This document shows positions 31,862 through 41,419 of a stretch of 64,000 nt of DNA, in pieces. The notes beneath the pieces are model-generated. The model was not told the DNA's origin and made no database searches. It was given only the letters and a program-made list of their open reading frames with translations. Position 1 is the first letter of the stretch. Every line of letters starts with the position of its first letter. The position numbers and the translations under genes were made by a program. Location: contig CAZYMI010000004.1 of the NCBI GenBank assembly GCA_964648505.1, forward strand, positions 62,001 through 126,000, read 5' to 3'. This DNA comes from CAZYMI01 sp964648505 (GTDB lineage Bacteria > Pseudomonadota > Alphaproteobacteria > Micavibrionales > Micavibrionaceae).

Positions 31862-32848
31862 TTACACCTTGAAGTTAATCATTTGTTTCATCATCAAAAC
31901 CCCTACGCTCATCCAGCCGAGCGAACAGGTAAGTAATATTTTTCCTGTTGGTGTGGTCCATAACAATTCAACATAGTCGGGGTTAATAAGATATAAGCCA
32001 AGACCAACAATAATCGGCAAAGACCCAATGATCCCTGCTGATGCCTTGGCTTCTGCAGAAAGTGCCTGCACTTTACGCTTTAGCCTAAAACGCGCACGAA
32101 TAAGACCCGCTAAATTGAGCAGAACTTCTGAAAGAGAAGACCCGGTCTGCTGCTGAATTGCGATGCCTGTTGCAAACATCTGCATCTCTGTGATCGGGAT
32201 GCGCCTTGCCGCCATTTGCACAGCTTCCGCCATTGGAATACCAATTTTCTGCGCCTGATAAACCCGCACCATTTCTTCGCCAACCGGGCCCGTATATTCA
32301 CGGGCAACCATTGCAATGGATTCGCCCATGGGCATCCCTGCTTTTAGCAGCCTGACCATCGATTCAAGGCAATCAGGCAACTCTTCTAAAAACTTTTTTT
32401 GTCGGCGTTTAGCTAAAAAACCCATGATAAAGCGGGGCACGCCCAAAAAACCAATAACGCCAAAAAGCCCCATAACAATTGGGTTATAATGCATGATTAA
32501 ACAAAAGGCGATTGCGCCCAGGCAAATTGCAAGCGAAAGAAACCAATAATATTGTGTCGGCCAGTCAAGGCCCGCTTGTTGAATCATATCCTTGACGGTG
32601 CTTTTATCAGCATTCTTAGATTTTGCTGCTTCGTCTTGTTCTGACTCTTTTAATTTTTTTGCCAAATCAGCGCGACGCCTGCCACGACCATCTTTGCCGC
32701 TTCCAGATCCGGCTGCGCCAACCCGGCCACCAATAACTTCAAGCGCAATTTTCCGACGGTCTTTTGTAGGCGAGCGCATCATAAATATCATCAGGGCAAT
32801 AATAACCCCGATGACGATGACCAACAGAATGATTTGCATCATATTCAT
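31862..32848 (-). CDS. tadB: Tad pilus inner-membrane platform protein TadB
   Basis: GspF-fold partner of TadC, 328 residues. Helices near 4-24, 100-145 and 275-325 flank the F domain with LPDCLESMVRLLKAGMPMGE, seen as LPDCLESMVRLLKAG, and GTAIQQQTGSSLSEVL-like (AIQQQTGSSLSEVLLN). A basic low-complexity linker (about 35-75) follows the first helix. The ATG shares one base with the cpaF stop (TGATG), so translation is coupled. Confidence 0.94.
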   Translation of the reverse strand: MNMMQIILLVIVIGVIIALMIFMMRSPTKDRRKIALEVIGGRVGAAGSGSGKDGRGRRRADLAKKLKESEQDEAAKSKNADKSTVKDMIQQAGLDWPTQYYWFLSLAICLGAIAFCLIMHYNPIVMGLFGVIGFLGVPRFIMGFLAKRRQKKFLEELPDCLESMVRLLKAGMPMGESIAMVAREYTGPVGEEMVRVYQAQKIGIPMAEAVQMAARRIPITEMQMFATGIAIQQQTGSSLSEVLLNLAGLIRARFRLKRKVQALSAEAKASAGIIGSLPIIVGLGLYLINPDYVELLWTTPTGKILLTCSLGWMSVGVLMMKQMINFKV

Positions 32849-34368
32849 CAGCCATAAGCCTCGGCCATTGCATCAAGAACAAGTTTTTCAACACCAAACT
32901 GCCTTGCACTATCAAAAAATCGAGGGCGCAGGCCAGACGATTTTAATCGTGTAATCAGCTTGCCGCGCTCATCCTCGCCTAAAAACTCCAACACAAAAAG
33001 ATCTTGCATGGTAACCACTTCGCCTTCCATGCCTGTAATCTCAGATATATGGGTAACTTTCCGTGATCCGTCACGCAAACGCTGTACCTGAATAATAACA
33101 TTAACCGCTGAGGCAATCTGTTCACGCACCGCTTTGGAAGGCAGGTTTAAGCCACCCATTGCAATCATGTTCTCCATACGACTAATCGCTTCACGCGGGT
33201 TATTGGCGTGCACAGTTCCCATTGAACCATCGTGGCCTGTGTTCATCGCTTGAAGTAAATCAAACGCTTCTGGCCCCCGCACCTCACCGACAATAATTCT
33301 TTCCGGGCGCATACGCAGGCAGTTTTTAACCAGATCACGCATCGTCACCTCGCCCACACCTTCCAGATTGGGTGGGCGTGTTTCAAGCCTAACAACATGC
33401 GGCTGCTGAAGTTGCAATTCGCAAGCATCTTCACAAGTAATAATGCGTTCGCCGGGTTCAATATACCGCGTCAAACAATTTAGCATGGTCGTTTTACCAG
33501 AACCCGTACCGCCTGAAACAAGCGTATTCACGCGTGATCTGCCAACCGCCATAATCAATTTTGCTGCAGATGGGGTCATGGATCCAAAATCAATCAGTTT
33601 TTCAAGCGTCAGCTTTTCGCGCTTGAATTTCCGGATCGTCATACATGCGCCATCAACTGCAAGCGGCGGAATAATAACATTCACCCGCGAACCATCAGCC
33701 AAACGTGCATCGCAGATCGGGGATGATTCATCAACCCGCCGGCCAATCGCCCCCACAATACGCTGGCAGATTGTAACAAGATGCTGGTTATCACGGAAAC
33801 TGATTTCTGTTCGTTGAATTTTACCGCTGACCTCAATATATGTCGTATCGGGGCCATTGATCATGATATCGGCAATATCATCACGTTCTAAAAGAGGTTC
33901 GAGGGGGCCAAAACCCAGCATGTCATCGGCGCATTCTTTAGCAATCGCTGCAAGTTCGCCGGGGGTTAGATCAAGATTACGAAAGCGTGCAATTTCCTCA
34001 ACTGCCGAAAGGACTTCATCGCGCGCCGCTTTCGCATCCATTCTGGATAAGGCTTTTAAATCGATCCCATCGCGCAAATCTGTCCAGATCCGGTTGCGCG
34101 CGCGCTGTAAGCGCAAGGTTGTAATTTGATCCACCTCTGCTGCGGCCATAGGTTTTTGTTCTGCATGCACTTGTGCAAAAACATCTTCCTGAGCCGACTG
34201 GTGATTGGCTAAGTTTTGATCTTCAACTTTTTTTTGTTCTTTTGGCGCAGGCTGCGAAGATATTGTTGGTTTTAATTCAGCTGCAGGCGCAGATTTTAGC
34301 GGCGCTTTTGGTGGCACATTTGGTGTCTGTATCAGCGTTGTTCCGCCCCCGCCTTTTTTGCCAAACAT
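32848..34368 (-). CDS. cpaF: Tad pilus secretion ATPase CpaF (TadA)
   Basis: Hexameric motor of the PulE/VirB11 class that powers Flp pilus extension and, in Caulobacter, retraction. Of 506 residues, the first about 80 are a Pro/Ala/Gln-rich linker. The N-terminal domain contains ADIMINGPD. Walker A is GGTGSGKT (286-293). The Asp box (CEDACELQLQQPHV), Walker B (RIIVGEVRGPEA) and His box (TGHDGSMGTVHANNP) follow in order. All key residues are intact. Confidence 0.97.
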   Translation of the reverse strand: MFGKKGGGGTTLIQTPNVPPKAPLKSAPAAELKPTISSQPAPKEQKKVEDQNLANHQSAQEDVFAQVHAEQKPMAAAEVDQITTLRLQRARNRIWTDLRDGIDLKALSRMDAKAARDEVLSAVEEIARFRNLDLTPGELAAIAKECADDMLGFGPLEPLLERDDIADIMINGPDTTYIEVSGKIQRTEISFRDNQHLVTICQRIVGAIGRRVDESSPICDARLADGSRVNVIIPPLAVDGACMTIRKFKREKLTLEKLIDFGSMTPSAAKLIMAVGRSRVNTLVSGGTGSGKTTMLNCLTRYIEPGERIITCEDACELQLQQPHVVRLETRPPNLEGVGEVTMRDLVKNCLRMRPERIIVGEVRGPEAFDLLQAMNTGHDGSMGTVHANNPREAISRMENMIAMGGLNLPSKAVREQIASAVNVIIQVQRLRDGSRKVTHISEITGMEGEVVTMQDLFVLEFLGEDERGKLITRLKSSGLRPRFFDSARQFGVEKLVLDAMAEAYG

Positions 34369-34371
34369 AGC

Positions 34372-35616
34372 CTACCTTCCCTTCGCTTTACCCAGAAGGC
34401 TGCTAAAAAAACCACCTTTGTCCGACTTGGTCGCCTCGTGCTTTATTTCAATGGGCACAGATTTCTTTAACAAACCCAATAAATCTGCAATCACTTCATT
34501 GCCGCCTTTTATATCGGTTAAATGTTTAGTTTCACTTTCAGCTGAAATAAACAATTTCGGATCAAACGGAATAAACAGATCAGGCTTTCTTTCAAGTGCG
34601 ATCTGAATATCGGACTTTGAAACTTCACCCGCACCCGCAATACCCACCATATTAAGGACAAAAGATACTTCTGCATCCGATCCGCCGCGCAGACCTTTGA
34701 TTTCATGCAGCAGCGTGCGCGCTGTGCGCAGTGATGATAAAGTTGGCTGGGAAACAAGAATAATTTCATGAGCGCGTGCCAACGTCATACGTTTGACAAG
34801 CCCGGTGGACTGCGAAAGATCAGCTATAACATACGGAAAAGTTGTCATCAGACGCGACAAAATAATTTCAAAAGATGCCGCATCAACTGCATCATCTAGT
34901 AATGTATCAAGGCCCGTCCCTAAAACAGATAAGCGTTCTGTCGCTTTCAACAACATGCGGTTCAAGCCTGCATCATCTTGATTGGCTGAAGCGCGTGTCG
35001 CCTCTGAAAGTGTTGCGCTAGGCTCAGACCCTAATCCCACAGATAAATAAGACCAGCCGCCAGCCGCATCCAGTATTGCTGTTTTCTGTCCATGCTTTTC
35101 AGCAAGACCAAGTGCCATACCTTCCGCCAGCGTTGAAACGCCAACACCGCCCTTGCCCCCGACAACAGCGACAAGATGAGAACCATCGGCCCCCATCTGT
35201 GTAATTAAAATACGCGCAACAACATCAGAAAGCACTTGCGGCTTTAATGGACGAACTAAATAATCGCTAACCCCCATGCCCACAAGTTTGCGATACAAGT
35301 AAACATCATTAACCGGCCCTATCACAACGGCATTGGTGCCTTCTGAACATGAAGACGCAAGATGCTCAAGCCGAGCCAAAAAAGAATCATCAATTTTATC
35401 AGTTTCAACAATCACAATACGCGGAGAATTTTGAAGCTGATAAGCAGCCGCCGCCGTTTCAACATCGCCTTCTTCAACAGAAAGTGTGATGCGGGCAAAT
35501 CGCCAGTCATCTTCAAGTGTCATCGCCACTTCACGCGTATCCGCATGGCGGGAAAATAATGCAACCCCTGCCTGCGGTAGCAAAATGGACAGATCGGGCT
35601 TCTGCTCGTCACTCAT
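34372..35616 (-). CDS. cpaE: Tad pilus localisation protein CpaE (TadZ)
   Basis: 414 residues: an atypical receiver-like domain (about 10-140) followed by a MinD/ParA-like ATPase domain with the altered Walker A KGGVGVST (155-162). The second lysine of the classical loop is replaced by Val, as is usual in this family. CpaE/TadZ places the pilus machine, at the pole in Caulobacter. ILDAAGGW and VIADLSQST correspond to the switch and Walker B strands. Spacing of 3 nt to cpaF. Confidence 0.93.
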   Translation of the reverse strand: MSDEQKPDLSILLPQAGVALFSRHADTREVAMTLEDDWRFARITLSVEEGDVETAAAAYQLQNSPRIVIVETDKIDDSFLARLEHLASSCSEGTNAVVIGPVNDVYLYRKLVGMGVSDYLVRPLKPQVLSDVVARILITQMGADGSHLVAVVGGKGGVGVSTLAEGMALGLAEKHGQKTAILDAAGGWSYLSVGLGSEPSATLSEATRASANQDDAGLNRMLLKATERLSVLGTGLDTLLDDAVDAASFEIILSRLMTTFPYVIADLSQSTGLVKRMTLARAHEIILVSQPTLSSLRTARTLLHEIKGLRGGSDAEVSFVLNMVGIAGAGEVSKSDIQIALERKPDLFIPFDPKLFISAESETKHLTDIKGGNEVIADLLGLLKKSVPIEIKHEATKSDKGGFFSSLLGKAKGR

Positions 35617-35691
35617 GTCCTGAACCTTTAACCCCTTAAATCTTTCTTAGCCTCATTCTAGGCCAAGACCCTAAAAGCTGTGTTAATTTTT

Positions 35692-36354
35692 TTAATTCTG
35701 TTCGGTTGCTGTTTCGCCTTTAAGCTCATCAAATTCTTTACCTTTTCGATAATCTTCCAGCTGGCCAGCAGCGCGCGCGCCATCATAAGGCCCAAGCGCA
35801 CTTTTACCTGCCAGATCAGACGGATTCGCAACCTGCCTTGCAATTAAGGCTTCAACCGAACAGCCAAGCTTGTAATCTGCTTCTGTGCGTGCCCCATCAG
35901 GTGCAAGCGGGGTATTCGAATCAAAGCCGCCGATTCGTCCACAATCACTGGGGGGCTGCGCTGTCATCTGATCATACTGCACAAGCACCTGACGATTTAC
36001 GCCTTGGCCAGACACAGGCAAAGTTTCATACTGCGCACCCTTAACGCCCCTTGATTTCAAACCTGATTGAAACCGCTGCCCATCACGCGCTGCTGCCACT
36101 CCAGCACCTGACACAGCCGGATCATAGGTTACAGTAAAGACAACAGGCGTCTGACCGTAACGTTTGTGATGATCTGCAATAGATTGCAGTTGAGAATCAT
36201 GAATATCTGATACGGCATAACTATCCTGTTGTGTGTTTGTTACAAGTTCTAACCTGGATGTATTAGCATGAGATGGCACTTCAACTTCGCACGCCGTAAG
36301 CGTTGAAACTGTAAATGCCAGCACCATGTAAGTTGAAATATTTCTTATCGTCAT
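35692..36354 (-). CDS. cpaD: Tad pilus lipoprotein CpaD
   Basis: Outer-membrane lipoprotein of 220 residues that supports the secretin. Signal 1-22 ends in the lipobox LTAC (cysteine 22). VSG-type repeats such as VSGQGVNRQVLVQYDQM and the CGRIGGFDSNTPLAPDG region with GCSVEALIARQVANPSDLAG (split as GCSVEALIARQ and VANPSDLAG) are CpaD hallmarks. Position between cpaE and cpaC is standard. The C-terminus is Glu-rich. Confidence 0.92.
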   Translation of the reverse strand: MTIRNISTYMVLAFTVSTLTACEVEVPSHANTSRLELVTNTQQDSYAVSDIHDSQLQSIADHHKRYGQTPVVFTVTYDPAVSGAGVAAARDGQRFQSGLKSRGVKGAQYETLPVSGQGVNRQVLVQYDQMTAQPPSDCGRIGGFDSNTPLAPDGARTEADYKLGCSVEALIARQVANPSDLAGKSALGPYDGARAAGQLEDYRKGKEFDELKGETATEQN

Positions 36355-36369
36355 TGTTGCAATCCTGTT

Positions 36370-37818
36370 TTAATCGAGAATATATCCAAGTTTTCCGTCT
36401 TCTTTACTGAAGTCTATTTTTTTACCGTACTTTTTCCGCATATTGGATGCGAATGCCGTTGATAAAGGTGTGGATTGTGATTTTGGCACAGGCTTTGCTT
36501 GCTGTTTGTCGGCAAAAGGCTGCACCAGATAAGGCGTTACAATCACAAGTAATTCTGATTCATTGCGGGCAAAACTTTGTGATGACACAAGGTCACCCAG
36601 AATGGGTGTGTTTTTAACGCCCGGCAACCCTGCAAGCCCTTTGATTGACTGAGATTGTAACAATCCTGCAATCATCAGTGACCCACCGCTATTAAGTTCG
36701 ATTGTTGTATCAGCTCGGCGAACATCAAGGCCAGGCACTGTAATTTCCTGAAGCGTAATACCCTGACCAAAATCAAGTGATGACACTTCGGTTTTCAGCT
36801 GCAGGGATATTCTGTCGCCTGATAAAACTGTTGGCTTAAAATTCAGCGATACACCAAAAGGTTTATATTCAATCGTAATATTACCATCACGGTCCCGACC
36901 AACCGGTATCGGAAACTCACCACCGGCCAAAAAGCCCGCTTCCTGACCTGAAATTGCTGTCAGGTTTGGTTCCGCTAAAATATTGACGAGGTTATCTTGC
37001 TCTAGCGCATTGATCAGCAATTCACCCAGCCCTAGGCCATCGATGCCCGTATCGTAAATAATACGCCCGATTCCAAAAGGATCCTGGGTTAACCCTGTCC
37101 GGCGGGTGATACCCAGCGCGGCTCCGGCGCCCCTGCCCCATGTGCTGGCGTTAGGATTACCACCAAATATCGGCGTGGCTGTTCCTTCAACTCCATCATT
37201 AATCGAACTTTCAAGGCCAAGTTCTTTTAAGACGTCGCGCGATGCTTCAATGATACGCACGCGCATCATGACCTGCTGTTCGCCTGCAACTTTAAGCATG
37301 TTGACGATTGTTTTACTGTCTCCGCCGACAAAGCGTGTGGCCATATCCACAACCCGCGCAGCGTCGCCCGGTGTGTTAACTTGACCTGAGATAATAATCT
37401 GATCATTGACTGTTTTTGCTTTAATTTTTTGATCCGGAAAAAGCTGGCCTAACGTTTCTTGTAAAGTTGTTTCATCAACCCGAACATGCACGTTCATGCG
37501 TTTAACAATATTGCCTTCCGCATCAAGGGCAATCACGTTTGTATCACCGATTTTTGAACCTACCATATACAAACGATTGGATTGCAAAGCCACAACATCA
37601 ACAATAGATGGGTTTGCAACCATAATGTCAGATACCGGACCACTGACATCCACAATATCTGCCTTACCCACAGTCAGCACAAGGGTTGGGTCTTTACGCT
37701 GCTGTTCTGCTGCAATGCGCATCATGTCATCTTTTTCAGCGCGAACTGGATAAGCAGATGCGCAAAGGGATACAATCATAAGTGCTGCAAGGGATGATTT
37801 TCTGATCTGTCTGAACAT
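36370..37818 (-). CDS. cpaC: Tad pilus secretin CpaC (RcpA)
   Basis: Forms the outer-membrane channel for the Flp pilus. Of 482 residues: signal peptide 1-27, the pilus-assembly N-terminal domain (about 40-120, ADIVDVSGPVSDIMVANPSI region), a BON-like domain (about 115-180) and the secretin domain (about 185-440). The last has VMMRVRIIEASRDVLKELG, LINALEQDNLVNILAEPNL and the closing SELLVIVTPYLV. It is flanked by cpaB (8 nt) and cpaD (15 nt). Confidence 0.95.
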   Translation of the reverse strand: MFRQIRKSSLAALMIVSLCASAYPVRAEKDDMMRIAAEQQRKDPTLVLTVGKADIVDVSGPVSDIMVANPSIVDVVALQSNRLYMVGSKIGDTNVIALDAEGNIVKRMNVHVRVDETTLQETLGQLFPDQKIKAKTVNDQIIISGQVNTPGDAARVVDMATRFVGGDSKTIVNMLKVAGEQQVMMRVRIIEASRDVLKELGLESSINDGVEGTATPIFGGNPNASTWGRGAGAALGITRRTGLTQDPFGIGRIIYDTGIDGLGLGELLINALEQDNLVNILAEPNLTAISGQEAGFLAGGEFPIPVGRDRDGNITIEYKPFGVSLNFKPTVLSGDRISLQLKTEVSSLDFGQGITLQEITVPGLDVRRADTTIELNSGGSLMIAGLLQSQSIKGLAGLPGVKNTPILGDLVSSQSFARNESELLVIVTPYLVQPFADKQQAKPVPKSQSTPLSTAFASNMRKKYGKKIDFSKEDGKLGYILD

Positions 37819-37826
37819 ACTAAATC

Positions 37827-38750
37827 CTAAGGTTCTACGGGAGACAGCACCGCAGGGCGGGTAGCGGGCTGCGGGGACGGTTTTTCTTGTGGGGCAGGCT
37901 GAGCAGATTTACGTACAACAATATTTTGAACATTATCGCCGTTATATACGCGTACCATATCGCTGTTTTGTTTTGTCTGACCTTCAAGACGATTGATTTC
38001 CTGCAATACCTTGCTAACACTTGAATCGGTTGTCAAAGTACGCTTGTCATCAATCTGCTTGTCGCCAAGGGGCCGCAATGACAATGATAAATCACCCATC
38101 AATTCCGCCAACGCGACTTTTTCTGCACCTTTGGCATCTACTTCCAAGGTCACAGAACGCCCTACTTTGGCCTTTTCATCATCGCGCTTTGACTGCTGGT
38201 CGATTGCCAGAACTTTTACATTTTCAAGCACGGTTTCAGCTGCAAATTTATTGACCTGGTTTTTAATGACTAAATTATTACGGTCATTAACATCAACCTT
38301 ATAGAGCATAATCACATCTACGTGATCGCCCGGTGATATAAAGCCACCGACCATCGATTCTGCTTTTACTTTAATTGCAACAGCGCGCTTACCCGGTTCC
38401 ATCGCGGCTGCCAAAACATTGCCCTGCGCATCCTTGATCAACACACTTTGTAAAATAGGTTCACCTGCCGCAACATCACGGCGCAGCTTCGCTTTTTTAA
38501 TCACATCCGCTATTTTTTGATTTGCACCGGCACGCACAATCGAACCTGATATCACGGAATCTTTCGGCCATGATTTCCACGACACATCAATTGGAATTAA
38601 ATCATGCCCAACAGAAAGATTTTTGTTCGACACCAAAAGCTCAACAGTGTTTGTATCTGTTTTTTTGCTTACACCTGCTTGCACAATCAATCCCACAAGC
38701 ACGGCGATCAGCAAGCCACCAGCAAGAACGATGATCAAATTACGGTTCAT
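37827..38750 (-). CDS. cpaB: Tad pilus assembly protein CpaB (RcpC)
   Basis: Periplasmic protein of 307 residues anchored by an N-terminal helix (4-25), then a SAF domain (about 45-115; LSVGHDLIPIDVSWKSWP and AGEPILQSVLI) and the RcpC/CpaB domain (VKAESMVGGFISPGDHVDVI). Thought to help assemble or stabilise the secretin. The C-terminus is Pro-rich. It is the first gene of the cpaB-to-tadC run. The 134-bp gap upstream contains a TCCACA/TGTGGA hairpin (38790-38808) and probably the operon promoter. Confidence 0.94.
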   Translation of the reverse strand: MNRNLIIVLAGGLLIAVLVGLIVQAGVSKKTDTNTVELLVSNKNLSVGHDLIPIDVSWKSWPKDSVISGSIVRAGANQKIADVIKKAKLRRDVAAGEPILQSVLIKDAQGNVLAAAMEPGKRAVAIKVKAESMVGGFISPGDHVDVIMLYKVDVNDRNNLVIKNQVNKFAAETVLENVKVLAIDQQSKRDDEKAKVGRSVTLEVDAKGAEKVALAELMGDLSLSLRPLGDKQIDDKRTLTTDSSVSKVLQEINRLEGQTKQNSDMVRVYNGDNVQNIVVRKSAQPAPQEKPSPQPATRPAVLSPVEP

Positions 38751-38884
38751 GTTTAGACCTTTATGAAAAGGTTATATGGTTTGTAACGGTCCACAAAGAA
38801 TCTGTGGAGAAAGGAAGGGATACTCTTGACAGACCTACTGTACCATTTTTTGCGCAAAAGCTTAACAGCCCATGAAAATAAAGC

Positions 38885-39439
38885 TCAGGAGTGAGATATT
38901 TTAGATACAATTAAAGGAATATCGAAATAGCCAAGCCATAAAAACGATAATATGGCACCTCCGGCGAGCGCTATTCCATAAGGCACCACATTGCGCCCCT
39001 TCTGAACTTCATCAATCCAGCCACCTTGTATGGGCTTGGAAAAGGGTTTTATTTTACGAATTAAAACCGTCGCGAGACCAACCAGCCCCCCGATCAAAGA
39101 CATCCAGAAAACAAAAGCCGCAAGGCCCTTGAGCCCAACCCAAATACCAAGAACAGTGGCAAGCTTCGAATCACCTGCCCCCATCACGCCGAAAGCATAA
39201 AAAAGTACGCTGACCAGAAGCATGATTAAACCTGCAGAAAGATGCGCCAACACCGTTTGAAAAACAGCATTATCCCCAAGCTGGGATGCTAAAAACGCAA
39301 CCCCAAAAGCCCCAAGCCCTGCAACCGAAATAATATTTGGAATTTTCAGAGATCTAAAATCACTGATAGCCGCCCAGACCAGAAGACCCAAACACACAAC
39401 GATTCCAAATATTGTTCCAACAAGCGCGATGAATGTCAT
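38885..39439 (-). CDS. cpaA: Prepilin peptidase CpaA (TadV)
   Basis: Aspartic peptidase of the A24 family that cleaves Flp prepilin and the TadE/F pseudopilins. From ATG 39439 the protein has 184 residues and about five helices. Catalytic Asp27 lies in AAISDFRSLKIPN and Asp90 in the GAGD motif (MGAGDSKLATV). The small size without the methylase domain marks the CpaA/TadV group. A longer frame to 39520 would cross the flp terminator and is unlikely. Its transcript is separated from flp by that terminator. Confidence 0.93.
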   Translation of the reverse strand: MTFIALVGTIFGIVVCLGLLVWAAISDFRSLKIPNIISVAGLGAFGVAFLASQLGDNAVFQTVLAHLSAGLIMLLVSVLFYAFGVMGAGDSKLATVLGIWVGLKGLAAFVFWMSLIGGLVGLATVLIRKIKPFSKPIQGGWIDEVQKGRNVVPYGIALAGGAILSFLWLGYFDIPLIVSKISHS

Positions 39440-39504
39440 AATAATTTTTACCAAAGTGGAAAAGAAAAATGAGAAAGAAGAATTAGTAAGAGAAGACGCT
39501 CTCA

Positions 39505-39542
39505 TAAAAAGAAAACCCACCGGACTAATCTGGTGGGTTTTC
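39505..39542 (-). terminator. Strong terminator after the Flp pilin gene
   Basis: An 11-bp perfect stem GAAAACCCACC / GGTGGGTTTTC (39511-39521 with 39532-39542) with a 10-nt loop, followed on the minus strand by a T-rich run (39505-39514). It lets the pilin be expressed at a higher level than cpaA. Confidence 0.88.
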
Positions 39543-39574
39543 CTGAATTATATCATAGCTGGGCTAAGGGTCGT

Positions 39575-39760
39575 TTATGGTGCCGCGCCTTCAAGCGTTG
39601 TACCCATATCTGTAAACAGACCGGTCAGCGTATCGCCGAATGCAAGAACGGCAACGGAAATCGCAAGCGCGATACCAGCGGCAATCAAGCCGTATTCAAT
39701 CGCTGTCGCACCATCTTCACGCTTAATATAAGACTGCAAAATTGCATATAGTTTTGTCAT
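39575..39760 (-). CDS. Flp-type pilin
   Basis: Major subunit of the Tad pilus, 61 residues. The leader ends in Gly17 and cleavage gives ATAIEYGLIAAGIALAISVA, with the Flp motif Glu-Tyr at mature positions 5-6, followed by one hydrophobic helix and a short tail. A strong Shine-Dalgarno (AAGGAG) precedes the ATG. A dedicated terminator follows. It corresponds to Caulobacter pilA. The 265-bp upstream gap holds its promoter, but I cannot name a clear sigma or CtrA site. Confidence 0.95.
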   Translation of the reverse strand: MTKLYAILQSYIKREDGATAIEYGLIAAGIALAISVAVLAFGDTLTGLFTDMGTTLEGAAP

Positions 39761-39960
39761 GTGTGTTTCTCCTTCGATTTGATCTTTGCGTTTTGTTTTG
39801 TTTCGTCTTGCCTTAGGAACCCCCCAAAGCTCGAACCCTATAATTCCAGAATATACAACAATTCGACAACAAGTGGTTAAAAAAGTAATTTACGAATCGT
39901 TTTTCGATAACTATCGTTTTGAAGTCTAAACAAATCTGTTTCAAATTTTATGGATCTTAT

Positions 39961-39991
39961 AAAAAACAACGCCGGAGATTGACCCGACGTT
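39961..39991 (-). terminator. Terminator after the TadG-like gene
   Basis: On the minus strand, AACGTCGG (39984-39991) pairs fully with CCGGCGTT (39968-39975), including one G-T pair, around an 8-nt loop; G and six T follow (39961-39967). Confidence 0.78.
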
Positions 39992-40026
39992 GCGTAAAAA
40001 TAACCTACTAAGATCAGAAAACGCGA

Positions 40027-41403
40027 TTACTGCGATATGTATAAATCTTTGACCTTGTCTGCGATATCCTGGAAGGCTTGCTTTAATTCTGTTCCGTTGT
40101 TCGGGGTATAAAAATGCGAAAGATCAGTTGCACAATTGCGCATCAAATCGACCGCTGCTTGTGTGTCAATAATATCAAAGCCAATTGTGTATACCTCAAT
40201 TTGATTATCCTGCTTCATGGCTTCGCATAATTGTTCGGCCTGATAATAGGAAGATCCATTTGGTGAGTTACAATTTATATGATCAGATACTGATCCGCTT
40301 CCATTTGTGGCATCTTTAGCGATCACGCCTTTGCAATAAGGGCTGTTATATTCACCATCCGTCATCAAAACTACGATTTTTTGCAATTTTTCTGTACCGT
40401 AATTAGCCGGCCTGCTGGCTGCTGGCCACAAATAAGAAAAGTTAGGCGATATCATATACCAACCCCATGCCACACCAATATGACCCCCTGTTGATCCGGA
40501 AGCGACAAGACTATCAATGCTACTCTTTAACGTTGTTTTATTTGTGGTCAGCGGAACGATCCTGCTGCCTAAACAAGGATTCGCCGAAGAAGGATAATTA
40601 CGACCCAGAAAACTTGTTGAAGGAGCCGCATCTGTAAAGGCATGGTCGCCCGTGCGTTCTGTAACACATGTACTGACTGCAAATGTTCTACTTGAACCTG
40701 ACGGATTTGTGAACGTAAAGTTTGTTCGACCCGGCGTTGCGCTTGTACCTGATGTGATGGTCCCACGCACAGATGACGCATAAGTAGACCCCACATTCAC
40801 GGCCATGGAATACGGTATAAGCGCTACTTTTGAATAAGGATGCGCAGACTGGTTACTTTGAACAACCGTATCAATCAATGCCTTTGCACCTTCCTTCAGA
40901 TCAACAATTCGCTGCCCGGCCATAGAACCTGAAATATCCAGAACAAGGGAAAGTTCAATATCTTTTCCAACCGACCGTGTTACCTCTGAAGACGCATGAA
41001 CATTCACAACTTCAATTCCCAACAGACCCATAAATAAAGTATCAAGGCTTGCGGATGCTGACATTTTCAGCTTGCCGCCGACTTCTTCAATTTGAATATC
41101 AAACAAAACCCCTTCAGCGCTTAAAGAATAGTTTTTATTTAAAAAAGCTGTTGCCCGCGCTTCAAGTTCGGGGCCAGTCAGGTTTGTGGAAGACCCTGCT
41201 GCAAGGGCCGCTGCATCCAGCGCATGCGACAAGCGTTCTTTAGCAAGATAAGCCCTTGCCAGATCAACCGATAAACCTACAGCGCCAACAACAGCCGGGA
41301 CCATTAATGCAAATACAATAGCCGCCGCCGCGCCTGTTTCTAAACAATAACGACGAAAAACGCCGCTTATAAAAGATATTTTTCTGACGAATGTCGAACG
41401 CAT
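40027..41403 (-). CDS. TadG-like pilus protein with von Willebrand A domain
   Basis: 458 residues. The N-terminal region (about 20-50, TGAAAAIVFALMVPAVVGAV) is a TadE/TadG-type membrane segment. A VWA domain follows with the metal-binding DxSxS at 156-160 (DISGSMAG) and MTDGEYN. The C-terminal part ends the VWA fold (QAAVDLMRNCATD). TadG-like proteins are needed for Tad adhesion in several bacteria, and the VWA domain probably binds surface partners. ATG 41403 was chosen for its Shine-Dalgarno (GAGG) and position 16 nt after the upstream TadE stop; a longer frame overlaps that gene. Confidence 0.9.
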   Translation of the reverse strand: MRSTFVRKISFISGVFRRYCLETGAAAAIVFALMVPAVVGAVGLSVDLARAYLAKERLSHALDAAALAAGSSTNLTGPELEARATAFLNKNYSLSAEGVLFDIQIEEVGGKLKMSASASLDTLFMGLLGIEVVNVHASSEVTRSVGKDIELSLVLDISGSMAGQRIVDLKEGAKALIDTVVQSNQSAHPYSKVALIPYSMAVNVGSTYASSVRGTITSGTSATPGRTNFTFTNPSGSSRTFAVSTCVTERTGDHAFTDAAPSTSFLGRNYPSSANPCLGSRIVPLTTNKTTLKSSIDSLVASGSTGGHIGVAWGWYMISPNFSYLWPAASRPANYGTEKLQKIVVLMTDGEYNSPYCKGVIAKDATNGSGSVSDHINCNSPNGSSYYQAEQLCEAMKQDNQIEVYTIGFDIIDTQAAVDLMRNCATDLSHFYTPNNGTELKQAFQDIADKVKDLYISQ

Positions 41404-41419
41404 AATAGCCTCGCTCTTT

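Noticed and set aside
33443..34129. Open frames of 124 and 90 residues opposite cpaF
   Set aside because: Antisense to intact cpaF coding sequence; codon pattern is the mirror of the real gene.
38790..38808. TCCACA/TGTGGA inverted repeat as a DnaA box pair or replication origin
   Set aside because: The sequence differs from the DnaA consensus and no cluster of boxes or origin-type AT-rich unwinding element is nearby; a simple hairpin is more likely.
39761..39960. CtrA-type site (TTAA-N7-TTAA) upstream of the Flp pilin
   Set aside because: A TTAAC half-site is present on the minus strand near 39880, but the second half at the right spacing is absent.
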